Counted from the stretch's first letter, positions 1-7,377 are shown. The stretch: 9,285 nucleotides of DNA from Saprospiraceae bacterium (GCA_016787375.1 JAEUUM010000214.1:1-9285), one strand, 5' to 3'. Translations and numbers: made by a program. Notes: generated by a model from the letters alone, not told the origin.

Positions 1-400
1 GTCTGTCTGCTCGCCAAACGGGTTGTATCTGGTAGCGTTTAAATGGAAAAGCAATATTGTTTTGATTCATTGCCACATACCTTGCAAAAGGAACAGTGAG
101 ATCATACCTCAAACCTCGCTTGGAGATGGAAGATATCAAAGCCTGAGAATTTTTAGCTTTCAGTGCTTCTTCATTTGCACCATTCAGAAAATCACCGTTG
201 TTAAGTACCTTGAACAACAAGCGATCTCCTTCCTCACCGTATTTGCCGGTTAATGTTGAGAGGCTTTCCATAGCAGGAGTCTCCAAAGGAGCAAAACCAT
301 ATAGTTTGAAACTATCTTTTATGATATCAAAAATGTATTCTCTTTTGAGTACTTGATTTGGGCCAAAATCCCGGGTTCCTTTGGGAAGGGAAGGTTTCAT
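1..400 (-). CDS. hisS: Histidyl-tRNA synthetase, N-terminal part (runs off left edge)
   Basis: Cytoplasmic class II aminoacyl-tRNA synthetase that charges tRNA-His with histidine. Reading leftward from ATG 400-398, the 133 visible codons begin MKPSLPKGTRDFGP, the usual HisRS N-terminus with its KGTRD motif. The class II motif 1 region follows (FKLYGFAPLETPAME, about residues 31-45). Then comes the motif 2 start LRYDLTVPFARYVAMN (about 97-112) and FPFKRYQIQPVWRADR (about 118-133), where the window ends. The motif 2 arginine, the histidine-binding loops and the C-terminal anticodon-binding domain lie outside the window. The start lies 13 bases after the pheS stop, so the two are probably cotranscribed. 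The leader between them is pure A/T-rich sequence without a Shine-Dalgarno match, normal for Bacteroidota. The RYDLTVPFARYV form of motif 2 is typical of Bacteroidota enzymes. Identification is secure; only the end is missing. Confidence 0.96.
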   Translation of the reverse strand, partial: MKPSLPKGTRDFGPNQVLKREYIFDIIKDSFKLYGFAPLETPAMESLSTLTGKYGEEGDRLLFKVLNNGDFLNGANEEALKAKNSQALISSISKRGLRYDLTVPFARYVAMNQNNIAFPFKRYQIQPVWRADR

Positions 401-413
401 TTAAAATATTTAA

Positions 414-1442
414 TTACAATGCGCCTGAAAATTGTTTTAAAAACCTGACATCGTTCTCAAAGAACAGTCTAATGTCGCTTATACGATGAAGCAACATGGC
501 TTGCCGTTCAATACCCATTCCAAAAGCAAAACCGGTATATTCATCAGGATCTATGCCACAATTACTGAGAACAGCAGGGTCAACCATACCACAACCCAAC
601 ACCTCTAGCCAGCCGGTACCTTTGGTTATTCGATAATCGGTTTCATCTTTCAATCCCCAGTAAACATCTACTTCTGCACTTGGTTCTGTGAAAGGGAAAT
701 AAGAAGGCCGCATGCGAATTTTAGTGTCAGGACCATACATTTCTCTGGCAAAGTACAGCAGGGTTTGCCTCATGTCAGCGAATGATACCTTTTTATCGAT
801 ATAAAGTCCCTCAATCTGATGAAATTGACAATGAGATCGGGCGGAAATCGTTTCATTTCTGTAAACCCTTCCCGGTGCTATGATGCGTATAGGTGGCTTT
901 TGTGAAGTCATTACACGTGTTTGTACAGAGGAAGTGTGGGTTCGCAATAGCATTTCAGTACTGTTTTGCAGATAAAATGTATCTTGCATATCACGTGCAG
1001 GGTGATCATCAGGGGTATTTAAGGCAGTAAAATTATGCCAATCATCCTCTATTTCACGATCTTCAGCTATGACAAAGCCAATTTTTGTAAAGATTTGGAT
1101 TATACGCTCCATTGCCAATGAAATAGGATGTCTGGAACCTTGTAAATACGGAAATCCCGGAGCAGTTACATCAATGTCAGATGATTCACCATCTGCTTTG
1201 ACTTCAAATGTCTCTTGAATCAATTTAAACTTGTTCTCGGCATTTTCCTTTAAAGCATTAAGCAATTGACCAAATTCTTTTTTTCGATCATTGGGAACAT
1301 TTTTCATTTCGCTAAAAATTGGCTTAATGACATTTTTACTTCCCAAAAACCTAATTCTGAATAACTCAAGTTGCTCTGCATTTTCAGGTGATGCGGCAGT
1401 TATTTCACTCTGTAAGTTATTTATTAGTTCGAAAACTTCCAT
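414..1442 (-). CDS. pheS: Phenylalanyl-tRNA synthetase alpha subunit
   Basis: Catalytic alpha chain of the cytoplasmic alpha2beta2 PheRS, which attaches phenylalanine to tRNA-Phe. The product has 342 residues, a normal length for the family. Residues 1-85 form the helical tRNA-binding arm. The catalytic domain follows: PGFPYLQGSRHPI (95-107), IEDDWHNFTALNTPDDHPARD (about 131-151), motif 2 with GRVYRNE and FHQIEGLYID (191-216), the Phe-pocket region FPFTEPSAEVDV (249-260), WLEVLGCGMVDP (278-289) and motif 3 GFAFGMGIER (304-313). All key motifs are present, so the gene looks intact. The start ATG at 1442 lies 22 bases downstream of a clear Bacteroidota -7 box (1465-1472), which supports this start. 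The beta-chain gene pheT is not adjacent; hisS follows instead. GPE, usual before IEDD, is replaced here by DRE, a small deviation. Confidence 0.98.
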   Translation of the reverse strand: MEVFELINNLQSEITAASPENAEQLELFRIRFLGSKNVIKPIFSEMKNVPNDRKKEFGQLLNALKENAENKFKLIQETFEVKADGESSDIDVTAPGFPYLQGSRHPISLAMERIIQIFTKIGFVIAEDREIEDDWHNFTALNTPDDHPARDMQDTFYLQNSTEMLLRTHTSSVQTRVMTSQKPPIRIIAPGRVYRNETISARSHCQFHQIEGLYIDKKVSFADMRQTLLYFAREMYGPDTKIRMRPSYFPFTEPSAEVDVYWGLKDETDYRITKGTGWLEVLGCGMVDPAVLSNCGIDPDEYTGFAFGMGIERQAMLLHRISDIRLFFENDVRFLKQFSGAL

Positions 1443-1464
1443 ATTATTTAAAATAAATGATGTG

Positions 1465-1472
1465 CAAAGGTA
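1465..1472 (-). promoter_or_regulatory. Bacteroidota-type -7 promoter box for pheS-hisS
   Basis: The minus strand reads TACCTTTG followed by CAC, an exact match to the Bacteroidota housekeeping sigma -7 consensus TAnnTTTG. It lies 22 bases before the pheS ATG, so the predicted 5' leader is only about 15 bases. No good TTG -33 element is seen. The expected -33 position (about 1490-1497) is instead occupied by the palindrome TTAACGTTAA (1488-1497). The match is seen directly; promoter function is inferred from consensus and position. Confidence 0.7.
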
Positions 1473-1565
1473 AAATTTTTAATTTTGTTAACGTTAATAC
1501 GTTTTGTGTTTATTAATGATGCAACTGGATAAACAAATCAAATAACCAACAGTCAATTAAGCCTT

Positions 1566-2843
1566 ATGTTAAAATTAAATAAAATCATCTTACCTGAAAA
1601 ATGGGTAAACGGGATTCTATTGTTTTGGGGCATTTGGTTTGTTTGTATGCTTGCCTTTACTAAATACGCCACATCCATGAGTATTATTGGTTTTGGAGTA
1701 TTGGCTTTTTATCAGATAGTAACACATTACCAATCACCCATTTGGTTGCATCTAAAAAAGTGGCTCGGAGTAAACAGAATTTCAGTGGGATTTTTTGCAT
1801 TGACAATTATATTCTGGATAGTTGTTTTTGGATTTTTTAACTCCGAAAATATTCAATATTGGCTATCTCGAGTTAGGATCCGGTTGCCGTTTCTTGCATT
1901 GCCGATTGCATTTTACTGGATTCCATGGAACGAGAAAAGCAGACGAATTATAGTTCTACTGGCAATATTTTTGATGTTTTGTTCATCAACTTTTGTGGCA
2001 ATCCGATATTTATTGAATTTCGATGAAATGAACGAATTGTTGAAAAGAGGTTCGCCGATACCTGTCCCAATGAAAGACCACATAAGGTATGCTCAATTGC
2101 AGTCATTTACACTTTTGTCGGGGATTTATTGGGTGTTTAAAGACAAAAATTTATCTGTATTTCTAAAATATTTTGTCTGGTTTTGCCTAGGGATGATATT
2201 CTTTTACATTCACCTGTTTGCAGTCAGGTCGGGGTTGCTAATTATGTATACTGGTTTGGTGGTTTTTGCGGTATTGCATTTGAAAAAAATGAGTAAAGCC
2301 CAGCTCCTTATGATAATCGGTTTGTTTTTTGGAACTGCTTTTTTGGCTGTTAAATTCATTCCAAGCCTCGAGCATAAGTTGGGTTATATGATGTGGGAGT
2401 ACAAAGAATACAAGGCAGGTAATCCATTAAATAACTCTGATAGTGGCAGAAGGATTTCCTATGAAGTTGGGTTAAAATTGTACAAGGAAGAACCAATATT
2501 CGGAGTTGGGCCGGGGGATTTGGATGACAAAGTAAAAGCAATTTACTCCAGAGACTACCCAAGTGTGGAACAGCCTAAACAACCTCACAATCAATTTTTA
2601 CATACCTTGGTTTGCAGTGGTTGGGTAGGGTTAACCATCTTTTGTTTGATGTGGATGGTCCTTTTGATTTTCGCCAAAAGAAATCAAAACACAATTCTCA
2701 TTACATTGATTTTTGCAACATTTGCATCCTTCCTGGTAGAGAGTCCACTTGAAACGGCACGAGGCACAGCCTTAATAGGATTTTGGTTGTCTTTTTGGTT
2801 AGGAGAGGGTATTTCAACAGAAAGACAATTCAGACCCGGTTAA
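1566..2843 (+). CDS. O-antigen ligase-like polytopic membrane protein (Wzy_C/WaaL family)
   Basis: Probable inner-membrane glycan ligase or polymerase of the O-antigen ligase (Wzy_C) superfamily. Such enzymes join an undecaprenyl-diphosphate-linked glycan to lipid A-core or a comparable acceptor on the periplasmic side. The 425 residues contain about ten hydrophobic segments, for example 15-30, 36-54, 73-92, 105-120, 128-147, 200-220, 222-240, 246-263, 348-370 and 375-392. The family-typical region includes HLFAVRSGL (216-224, conserved Arg221), the large periplasmic loop with SGRRISYEVG (293-302), the EEPIFGVGPGD stretch (308-318) and PHNQFLHTL (340-348), whose His341 corresponds in position to the conserved WaaL histidine. 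The start is the first ATG in frame and gives a short cytoplasmic N-terminus before the first helix; no Shine-Dalgarno is visible. It is divergent from pheS and convergent with the next gene. No other glycan genes lie beside it. WaaL, a Wzy polymerase or a protein O-glycan ligase cannot be told apart from sequence alone. Confidence 0.85.
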   Translation: MLKLNKIILPEKWVNGILLFWGIWFVCMLAFTKYATSMSIIGFGVLAFYQIVTHYQSPIWLHLKKWLGVNRISVGFFALTIIFWIVVFGFFNSENIQYWLSRVRIRLPFLALPIAFYWIPWNEKSRRIIVLLAIFLMFCSSTFVAIRYLLNFDEMNELLKRGSPIPVPMKDHIRYAQLQSFTLLSGIYWVFKDKNLSVFLKYFVWFCLGMIFFYIHLFAVRSGLLIMYTGLVVFAVLHLKKMSKAQLLMIIGLFFGTAFLAVKFIPSLEHKLGYMMWEYKEYKAGNPLNNSDSGRRISYEVGLKLYKEEPIFGVGPGDLDDKVKAIYSRDYPSVEQPKQPHNQFLHTLVCSGWVGLTIFCLMWMVLLIFAKRNQNTILITLIFATFASFLVESPLETARGTALIGFWLSFWLGEGISTERQFRPG

Positions 2844-2852
2844 AATGATGAA

Positions 2853-3521
2853 TTATTTCAATTGATCAAGTTTTGACTTTACTTGTTCCATGATTTTAGC
2901 CTGGTCATTAATCATCTGAGTTGCCTTTTCCTGGTCACCGGTATTTTTAACAATATCGGACTCGGCTTTTTTGATTTTATCCTTGTAGTTTTCAATGTCT
3001 TTGTGCAGATTTTCATTATCTTTTATCAGTTTTTTTAAGTCTGACTCAAGTTTCTTCAACTTTTTTTGTTCATCTTCAAGTTGTTCCTTTGTTTGGTATT
3101 TTTGGACGTATATGTCGAACTGTCTGACAAATTCTGTAGCACCCTTCATTTGTTCTGCATTGGAAGCTGTACTTAAAAAACGATCATTGTCCAAGAAAAA
3201 AATACTCGCCTCTGTTGCATTTTTACCTCTTTCAGCAAATCGGGCGAATATATCAATACTCGTAGTTGAAGGAATATAATAGATTTTGGCATTGTCTGAA
3301 AAATACTCATCCATCTTCTTATCCTTCTTAGTTTTACAGTCAAACTGCTTAACAAAATCTTGCCACAGATCTTCAACTTTACTCGTCTTCAAATCTTTTA
3401 TCTCAAAGCTTAAAGCATTTTTTAAGCCTTGCGTCATTGGTTTTTCTCCTTCAGTATACTGAGCAAATAGAGGTAAATGTGCAATGGTTTGTATGGCTAA
3501 AAAAATAAGGACTTTTTTCAT
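2853..3521 (-). CDS. Secreted or periplasmic coiled-coil protein of unknown function
   Basis: I do not recognise a named family. The 222-residue product starts with a clear signal peptide: MKK, a hydrophobic core (residues 4-19) and a likely cleavage after LFA-20 before Gln21. Residues 21-140 form a mixed domain without a motif I can name; it includes IYYIPSTTSIDIFARFAERGKN (80-101) and ASIFFLDNDRFLSTAS (105-120). Residues about 143-222 are rich in Lys, Glu, Asp and Leu with a heptad-like pattern, a long coiled coil that ends the protein. There is no lipobox cysteine at the cleavage site and no C-terminal sorting signal, so the product is probably soluble in the periplasm or exported. The stop lies 9 bases from the stop of the converging O-antigen ligase-like gene. 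The lipid kinase gene lies upstream on the same strand across a 94-base gap, so cotranscription is possible but not shown. Confidence 0.8.
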   Translation of the reverse strand: MKKVLIFLAIQTIAHLPLFAQYTEGEKPMTQGLKNALSFEIKDLKTSKVEDLWQDFVKQFDCKTKKDKKMDEYFSDNAKIYYIPSTTSIDIFARFAERGKNATEASIFFLDNDRFLSTASNAEQMKGATEFVRQFDIYVQKYQTKEQLEDEQKKLKKLESDLKKLIKDNENLHKDIENYKDKIKKAESDIVKNTGDQEKATQMINDQAKIMEQVKSKLDQLK

Positions 3522-3615
3522 GGTGGTTTAGTTATTTTGAAAATGAGACATAGCAAGATAATATAAAGGACTGCCGTACACTCTGATCTTACCAATTGAA
3601 ACAAAATTAATCAAA

Positions 3616-4557
3616 TTATCTTGAATTTATACCAAAGACTTTAAGCCTGTTGCTTAAATTCTTGATTTTCACTGGTGTCATGCCTAGATATTCCCCATCT
3701 GCTTCAATCAGTACTTCGTTATTGTTTAGACTATTTATCTGGATCTCGTCACATTCAAATCCAGATATCGAAGGATGTTGCAGCAATTTACCATTGTAAA
3801 ACTTTGGTGTTTGAAGGATAATTTCCCATTTGGGCATTGAATCTGCTATGGTCACTGCTAAATGGCCCGAGTCAAAAACAGCATGGGGAACAAGTTGCAT
3901 GTTGCCACCTGAAAATCTGCATTGGCCGATGTTTATGGTGTACACTTTTTGAGACCAGGTGCGGTTATCTGCTGTAATTAAAACTTTTTCTGGCTTGTAC
4001 TTTAATAAGTTCTTGAAAACGTGCAACAGGTAAAAATTTCCAGAAAAATTGCCTTGCTTGAGCCCTTCAGTGTTTTTCGCTACAAATGCATCGTAAGCCA
4101 TTCCTGCAACATTGATAAAATACCTTGATTTTTTATCTTTATTTTCATCAAAATATTGGATTAATCCGACATCCTGAAACCTGTATTCCGGATTATTAAC
4201 AGCCTGTACAAATTTTTGAATATTGGTTGAAATCTGATGTTCTCTTACCCAATCATTCCCGGTACCACATGAAAATAAACACAGAGCTGCATCTGTTGCT
4301 GTTCCTTCTTCCTGAGCGAGCAGAATGCCATTGGCTACTTCATGGGCAGTTCCATCACCTCCTACAGCGACGAAATGTTTTTCTCCCAACATTGCGAGCT
4401 TTTTCACAATTTCAATTGCGTCCCCTTTGGAGTTTGTGAAATGTTCGGTGTAGGAGACGGAATGTTTGTTCAGTTCTGATTTTAACTTAAGCCAAGCTTT
4501 GGCCGCCTTACCGCCACCACCGGCAGGATTAATGATAAACTGCAAAATGGTTTTCAT
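3616..4557 (-). CDS. Diacylglycerol kinase-family lipid kinase (DagK/YegS/BmrU-like)
   Basis: Predicted soluble or membrane-associated lipid kinase that transfers phosphate from ATP to a lipid hydroxyl such as diacylglycerol or a sphingoid base. With the start chosen here it has 313 residues, close to the usual bacterial length of about 300. The N-terminus MKTILQFIINPAGGGGKA (1-18) is the classic NP.(A/S)G.G..K opening. VGGDGTAHEVANGIL (65-79) is the nucleotide-binding GGDGT motif, FSCGTGNDW (95-103) the GTGNDfar motif, and IEADGEY (284-290) the C-terminal conserved acidic motif; all are intact. Start choice: the frame opens at a TTG (4578-4576), adding MPEISPW, but the ATG at 4557-4555 places the family N-terminus immediately at the start and is preferred. 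It is divergent from the ABC exporter genes. The actual substrate (diacylglycerol, ceramide or sphingoid base) cannot be read from sequence. Confidence 0.92.
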   Translation of the reverse strand: MKTILQFIINPAGGGGKAAKAWLKLKSELNKHSVSYTEHFTNSKGDAIEIVKKLAMLGEKHFVAVGGDGTAHEVANGILLAQEEGTATDAALCLFSCGTGNDWVREHQISTNIQKFVQAVNNPEYRFQDVGLIQYFDENKDKKSRYFINVAGMAYDAFVAKNTEGLKQGNFSGNFYLLHVFKNLLKYKPEKVLITADNRTWSQKVYTINIGQCRFSGGNMQLVPHAVFDSGHLAVTIADSMPKWEIILQTPKFYNGKLLQHPSISGFECDEIQINSLNNNEVLIEADGEYLGMTPVKIKNLSNRLKVFGINSR

Positions 4558-4670
4558 CCATGGACTGATTTCAGGCAATTAATCGTTGAATTTAATAATG
4601 TTGTCTAAATTTTTACCTATTTAGATGCTTTAAACTGTATTTTAGCCGTGAATTTAAGAAAAACCAACTT

Positions 4671-5570
4671 ATGAATATACTCAGTATAAAGGACGTAGTC
4701 AAAACTTACGAATCTAAAATTGCTGTAAATCATGTGACATTTGATATCCCGGAAGGCATCATATATGGAATGCTGGGTCCAAACGGTGCAGGTAAAACAT
4801 CACTGATCCGGATTATTACAACGATTACCAGACCAGACAGTGGTGAAATTCTTTTCAATAACGAAAGACTCAATGAAAACCACACCTCTTTCATAGGCTA
4901 TATGCCAGAGGAGCGAGGATTGTACAAAAAGATGAAAGTTGGAGAACAACTGGTTTACCTGGCACAGCTTAAAGGTATGAGTCACAAAGATGCTAAAAGT
5001 ACAATTGATGGATGGTTTGAGAAATTTGATATAAAAGACTGGTACAATAAAAAAATTATGGACTTGTCTAAAGGTATGCAACAGAAAGTACAGTTTATTG
5101 CAACTGTAATGCACCGACCAAAATTGATCATACTCGATGAACCTTTTTCAGGTCTAGACCCAATAAATGCCAACCTGATTGAAGACGAAATACTAAATCT
5201 AAAAAAGATGGGTACGAGTATTATATTTTCAACACACAGAATGGAGCAGGTAGAAGAAATCTGCGACCGTATTGTTCTTATTAATCAAGGAAAAAATGTT
5301 CTTGAAGGCGATGTAAAAGAGATCAAAAATACCTACAAAGAAAATTTATACAACATCAATTTCGTTGGTGAAATTGGGGATGATCTTGAAAAATTTGGTG
5401 AAATAAAAGAGAAAACTGATCAAAATGTAACCATGAAATGCGAATCGCCACAAAAAGCAAATGACTTGTTGCGATGGATGATTCAGAATGGGGCTTTGAT
5501 AACGTCTTTCAATGAGATATTGCCAACAATCAACAATATATTCATTAGAAAAGTGGAAGGTAAAATTTAA
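4671..5570 (+). CDS. ABC exporter ATP-binding protein (NatA/YhaQ type)
   Basis: Cytoplasmic ATPase subunit of an ABC-2-type exporter. The 299 residues include one nucleotide-binding domain (about 1-215): Walker A GPNGAGKTS (36-44), a Q-loop region reading YMPEERGLYKKM (77-88), signature LSKGMQQKV (132-140), Walker B LIILDEP (152-158), D-loop SGLDP (160-164) and H-loop STHRM with His189. The C-terminal 85 residues form the extra domain common in this subfamily (DUF4162-like). The canonical Q-loop glutamine is replaced, and the PEERGLY form is characteristic of the NatA/YhaQ branch, so this is a subfamily trait, not damage. The ATG at 4671 opens directly into the ABC fold. A 7-of-8 match to the Bacteroidota -7 box (TATTTTAG, 4638-4645) lies 25 bases upstream and may be its promoter. 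It is followed after 23 bases by its permease gene. The substrate is unknown; sodium, drugs, peptides or lipids are all precedented in the family. Confidence 0.95.
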   Translation: MNILSIKDVVKTYESKIAVNHVTFDIPEGIIYGMLGPNGAGKTSLIRIITTITRPDSGEILFNNERLNENHTSFIGYMPEERGLYKKMKVGEQLVYLAQLKGMSHKDAKSTIDGWFEKFDIKDWYNKKIMDLSKGMQQKVQFIATVMHRPKLIILDEPFSGLDPINANLIEDEILNLKKMGTSIIFSTHRMEQVEEICDRIVLINQGKNVLEGDVKEIKNTYKENLYNINFVGEIGDDLEKFGEIKEKTDQNVTMKCESPQKANDLLRWMIQNGALITSFNEILPTINNIFIRKVEGKI

Positions 5571-5593
5571 TTAAAATTTAAAAGTAAACCAAC

Positions 5594-6913
5594 ATGGATA
5601 AACTTTGGTTGATCATAAAGCGTGAATACCTTACAAGAGTAAAATCAAAATCATTTTTGCTTTCTACATTCCTCACTCCTTTGGCTTTTTTGGTATTCTT
5701 CATTGTCGTAGGTTTTATAATGGGCAATAAATCTGATAGTGACAAAAAAGTAGCAGTTGTGGACCCGGGCAACGTTTTGAACAAAGTAATGAAAGACGGA
5801 GACAACATTTATTACACTTTTTCAGATAAAGGTGTAGATGTTTTGAAAAAGGATGTAGAAGCAGGTTCTTATGATGGTATTTTGTTTATACCAAAACCGG
5901 ACAGTTCGGCGGTTAGGAAAATAAAAGTATTGTACTACTCCGAAAATCAGCTGGGTCTTGATGCACAATCAAGTCTTGAGAATCAGATTTCAGAGAGGTT
6001 CAGTGAATATAAGATCGCAGCTTTGGGATTAGACAAATCAGTACTTGAAAACATCAAAACTGACGTAACTATTGATCCGGAGCCAATAAGAGTTGACCAG
6101 AGAGATGAGAGTTCATCAGCTGCGGCAGTTGGTGCTGCACTTGGTACGATTATGGGCATCATAATGTATATGTCAGTATTTATATATGGCTCAATGGTTA
6201 TGCGAAGCGTAATGGAAGAAAAGATGAGCAGAATAGTCGAAGTAATGATATCTTCAGTAAAACCATTTCAGTTAATGATGGGTAAAATTATCGGAGTAGG
6301 CGCAGTTGGACTTACACAATTTACTTTGTGGATGATACTGATACCACTCATCAGTATGTTTGTAACCGTTGTATTCGGATTCGACCCACAAGACACGCAA
6401 AGTCAAGCAATGGCTGGAGCCCAGTCAGTAGATCCGGATGATCTGCGAATGATGGTGGGAAAGGTAATGCATGAAATACTAAACCTCAACTGGTGGATGA
6501 TTATTCCATGTTTTATCTTTTACTTTTTGTGTGGTTATATCTTATATTCTTCTTTGTTTGCTGCGGTTGGATCAGCTATTGGAGATGATTTAGGTGAAAG
6601 TCAATCTTTAACATTACCGATTACCATACCGGTATTGCTTGCTTTTTATATTATGTTTGCAGCAGTACGTGCTCCTCAGAGCAGCATGGCCGTTTTCGGA
6701 TCGATTTTTCCTCTGTTTTCACCTATTGTCATGCCAAGTCGTATCGTATTCAATGTTCCTTATTGGCAAATAGGACTTTCAATGGCATTGTTACTGGCCA
6801 CTACGGTCTTCATGGTTTGGCTTGCAGGTCGAATTTACAGAGTGGGAATTTTAATGTATGGCAAAAAAGCTAGTTTTAAAGAATTGAGAAAATGGATGTT
6901 TTACAAAGATTGA
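5594..6913 (+). CDS. ABC-2 type exporter permease (NatB/YhaP type)
   Basis: Membrane subunit partnering the ATPase encoded 23 bases upstream. The 439 residues have the standard layout of the NatB-like ABC2_membrane_3 family. A short cytoplasmic helix (MDKLWLIIKREYLTRVKSKSF) precedes the first membrane segment (about 22-44). A periplasmic domain of about 130 residues (45-175) follows, and then a cluster of membrane segments (about 178-204, 232-262, 302-325, 340-360, 365-385 and 392-412). The cytoplasmic coupling motif VMEEKMSRIVEVMISSVKPFQLMMGKI (207-232) is the family hallmark and fits contact with the ATPase. The C-terminus is a short basic tail. There are no frameshifts or truncation. The gene pair forms a self-contained operon; no accessory fusion protein or regulator is next to it. 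No convincing intrinsic terminator follows the stop. Confidence 0.94.
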   Translation: MDKLWLIIKREYLTRVKSKSFLLSTFLTPLAFLVFFIVVGFIMGNKSDSDKKVAVVDPGNVLNKVMKDGDNIYYTFSDKGVDVLKKDVEAGSYDGILFIPKPDSSAVRKIKVLYYSENQLGLDAQSSLENQISERFSEYKIAALGLDKSVLENIKTDVTIDPEPIRVDQRDESSSAAAVGAALGTIMGIIMYMSVFIYGSMVMRSVMEEKMSRIVEVMISSVKPFQLMMGKIIGVGAVGLTQFTLWMILIPLISMFVTVVFGFDPQDTQSQAMAGAQSVDPDDLRMMVGKVMHEILNLNWWMIIPCFIFYFLCGYILYSSLFAAVGSAIGDDLGESQSLTLPITIPVLLAFYIMFAAVRAPQSSMAVFGSIFPLFSPIVMPSRIVFNVPYWQIGLSMALLLATTVFMVWLAGRIYRVGILMYGKKASFKELRKWMFYKD

Positions 6914-7123
6914 TCTCCCAATACTTACATTCAATAGATTTTTGCTCATAAAATGCAGGATATTGGATGCAATGATGTACGATGGATGATCTAGATTTAA
7001 AATTTAAAGCTCATATTTTGAGTACATGAAATAGATCGAGAAAATTCCGGCGAATGTCAAGGTAGTGAGACGAAACCTAAAGGATTAAAAATTTCCACAA
7101 AAAACAAAAGCACTAAAACTTTT

Positions 7124-7143
7124 TTTGTCGTCAATCCGACAAA
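7124..7143. repeat. Inverted repeat / small hairpin, 7-bp stem
   Basis: TTTGTCG (7124-7130) and CGACAAA (7137-7143) are exactly complementary around a 6-base loop. A run of T (7120-7126) overlaps the left arm, so on the plus strand the T tract precedes the stem instead of following it, and on the minus strand the stem is followed by A residues. It therefore does not fit a standard intrinsic terminator on either strand. Its role is unknown. Confidence 0.4.
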
Positions 7144-7157
7144 TATGAATTAAATAT

Positions 7158-7182
7158 TATTGTTAAAAAAAGTATAACAATA
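7158..7182. repeat. AT-rich inverted repeat, 8-bp stem
   Basis: TATTGTTA (7158-7165) and TAACAATA (7175-7182) are exactly complementary around a 9-base A-rich loop. In such AT-rich DNA an 8-bp match can arise by chance. It could be an operator or weak RNA hairpin in the leader region of the PKD gene, but nothing else supports that. Confidence 0.3.
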
Positions 7183-7377
7183 CAGAGTTTAGTTTTGAAA
7201 TATTGATTAAAGTGTTAAAAAACAGAATAAAATATGGCAGAATAGTGATATTATATGTAAATTGCATATTAAATAATGGATATTATTGGTATTAATTGTG
7301 ATGTAAAATTATGAAAAATGGGGAGGATGACATATCTTTAGGTTGTTATTAAATTCGTAAATTAAATCCTAAAAATT

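Larger units (their letters stand above)
6914..7377. other. 464-base AT-rich intergenic region between ABC operon and PKD gene
   Basis: I see no protein gene here in either direction. The sequence is very AT-rich apart from a slightly G/C-richer patch at about 7040-7080. It holds two small inverted repeats (7124-7143 and 7158-7182) and shorter A/T-only ones. A 7-of-8 match to the Bacteroidota -7 box, TATCTTTA at 7333-7340, lies 38 bases before the ATG at 7378 and is the best promoter candidate for the next gene, but no properly spaced -33 TTG accompanies it. The last bases (AAATCCTAAAAATT directly before ATG) are a typical A-rich Bacteroidota translation leader. Confidence 0.6.

Noticed and set aside
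23..253. 76-codon plus-strand open frame at the left edge
   Set aside because: It lies antisense to hisS, whose translated sequence matches class II motifs.
1498..1506. TACGTTTTG as a plus-strand promoter for the O-antigen ligase-like gene
   Set aside because: It has one T too many for TAnnTTTG and no TTG at a suitable distance upstream.
2844..2852. Bidirectional terminator between the converging genes
   Set aside because: The gap is only 9 bases and I find no G/C-rich stem with a T tract across the two gene ends.
2995..3279. 94-codon plus-strand open frame rich in Ser and Phe
   Set aside because: Its composition is what the reverse of a Lys/Glu-rich coiled coil produces; it is a shadow of the secreted coiled-coil gene.
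3554..3623. 9-bp inverted repeat CAAGATAAT / ATTATCTTG with a 52-base spacer
   Set aside because: The arms are far apart, AT-rich and partly inside the end of the lipid kinase gene; there is no T tract and no further support for a terminator or operator.
4800..5114. 104-codon minus-strand open frame and its shorter neighbour at 4982-5173
   Set aside because: Both are antisense to the Walker A to Walker B region of the ABC ATPase, which is clearly the real gene.
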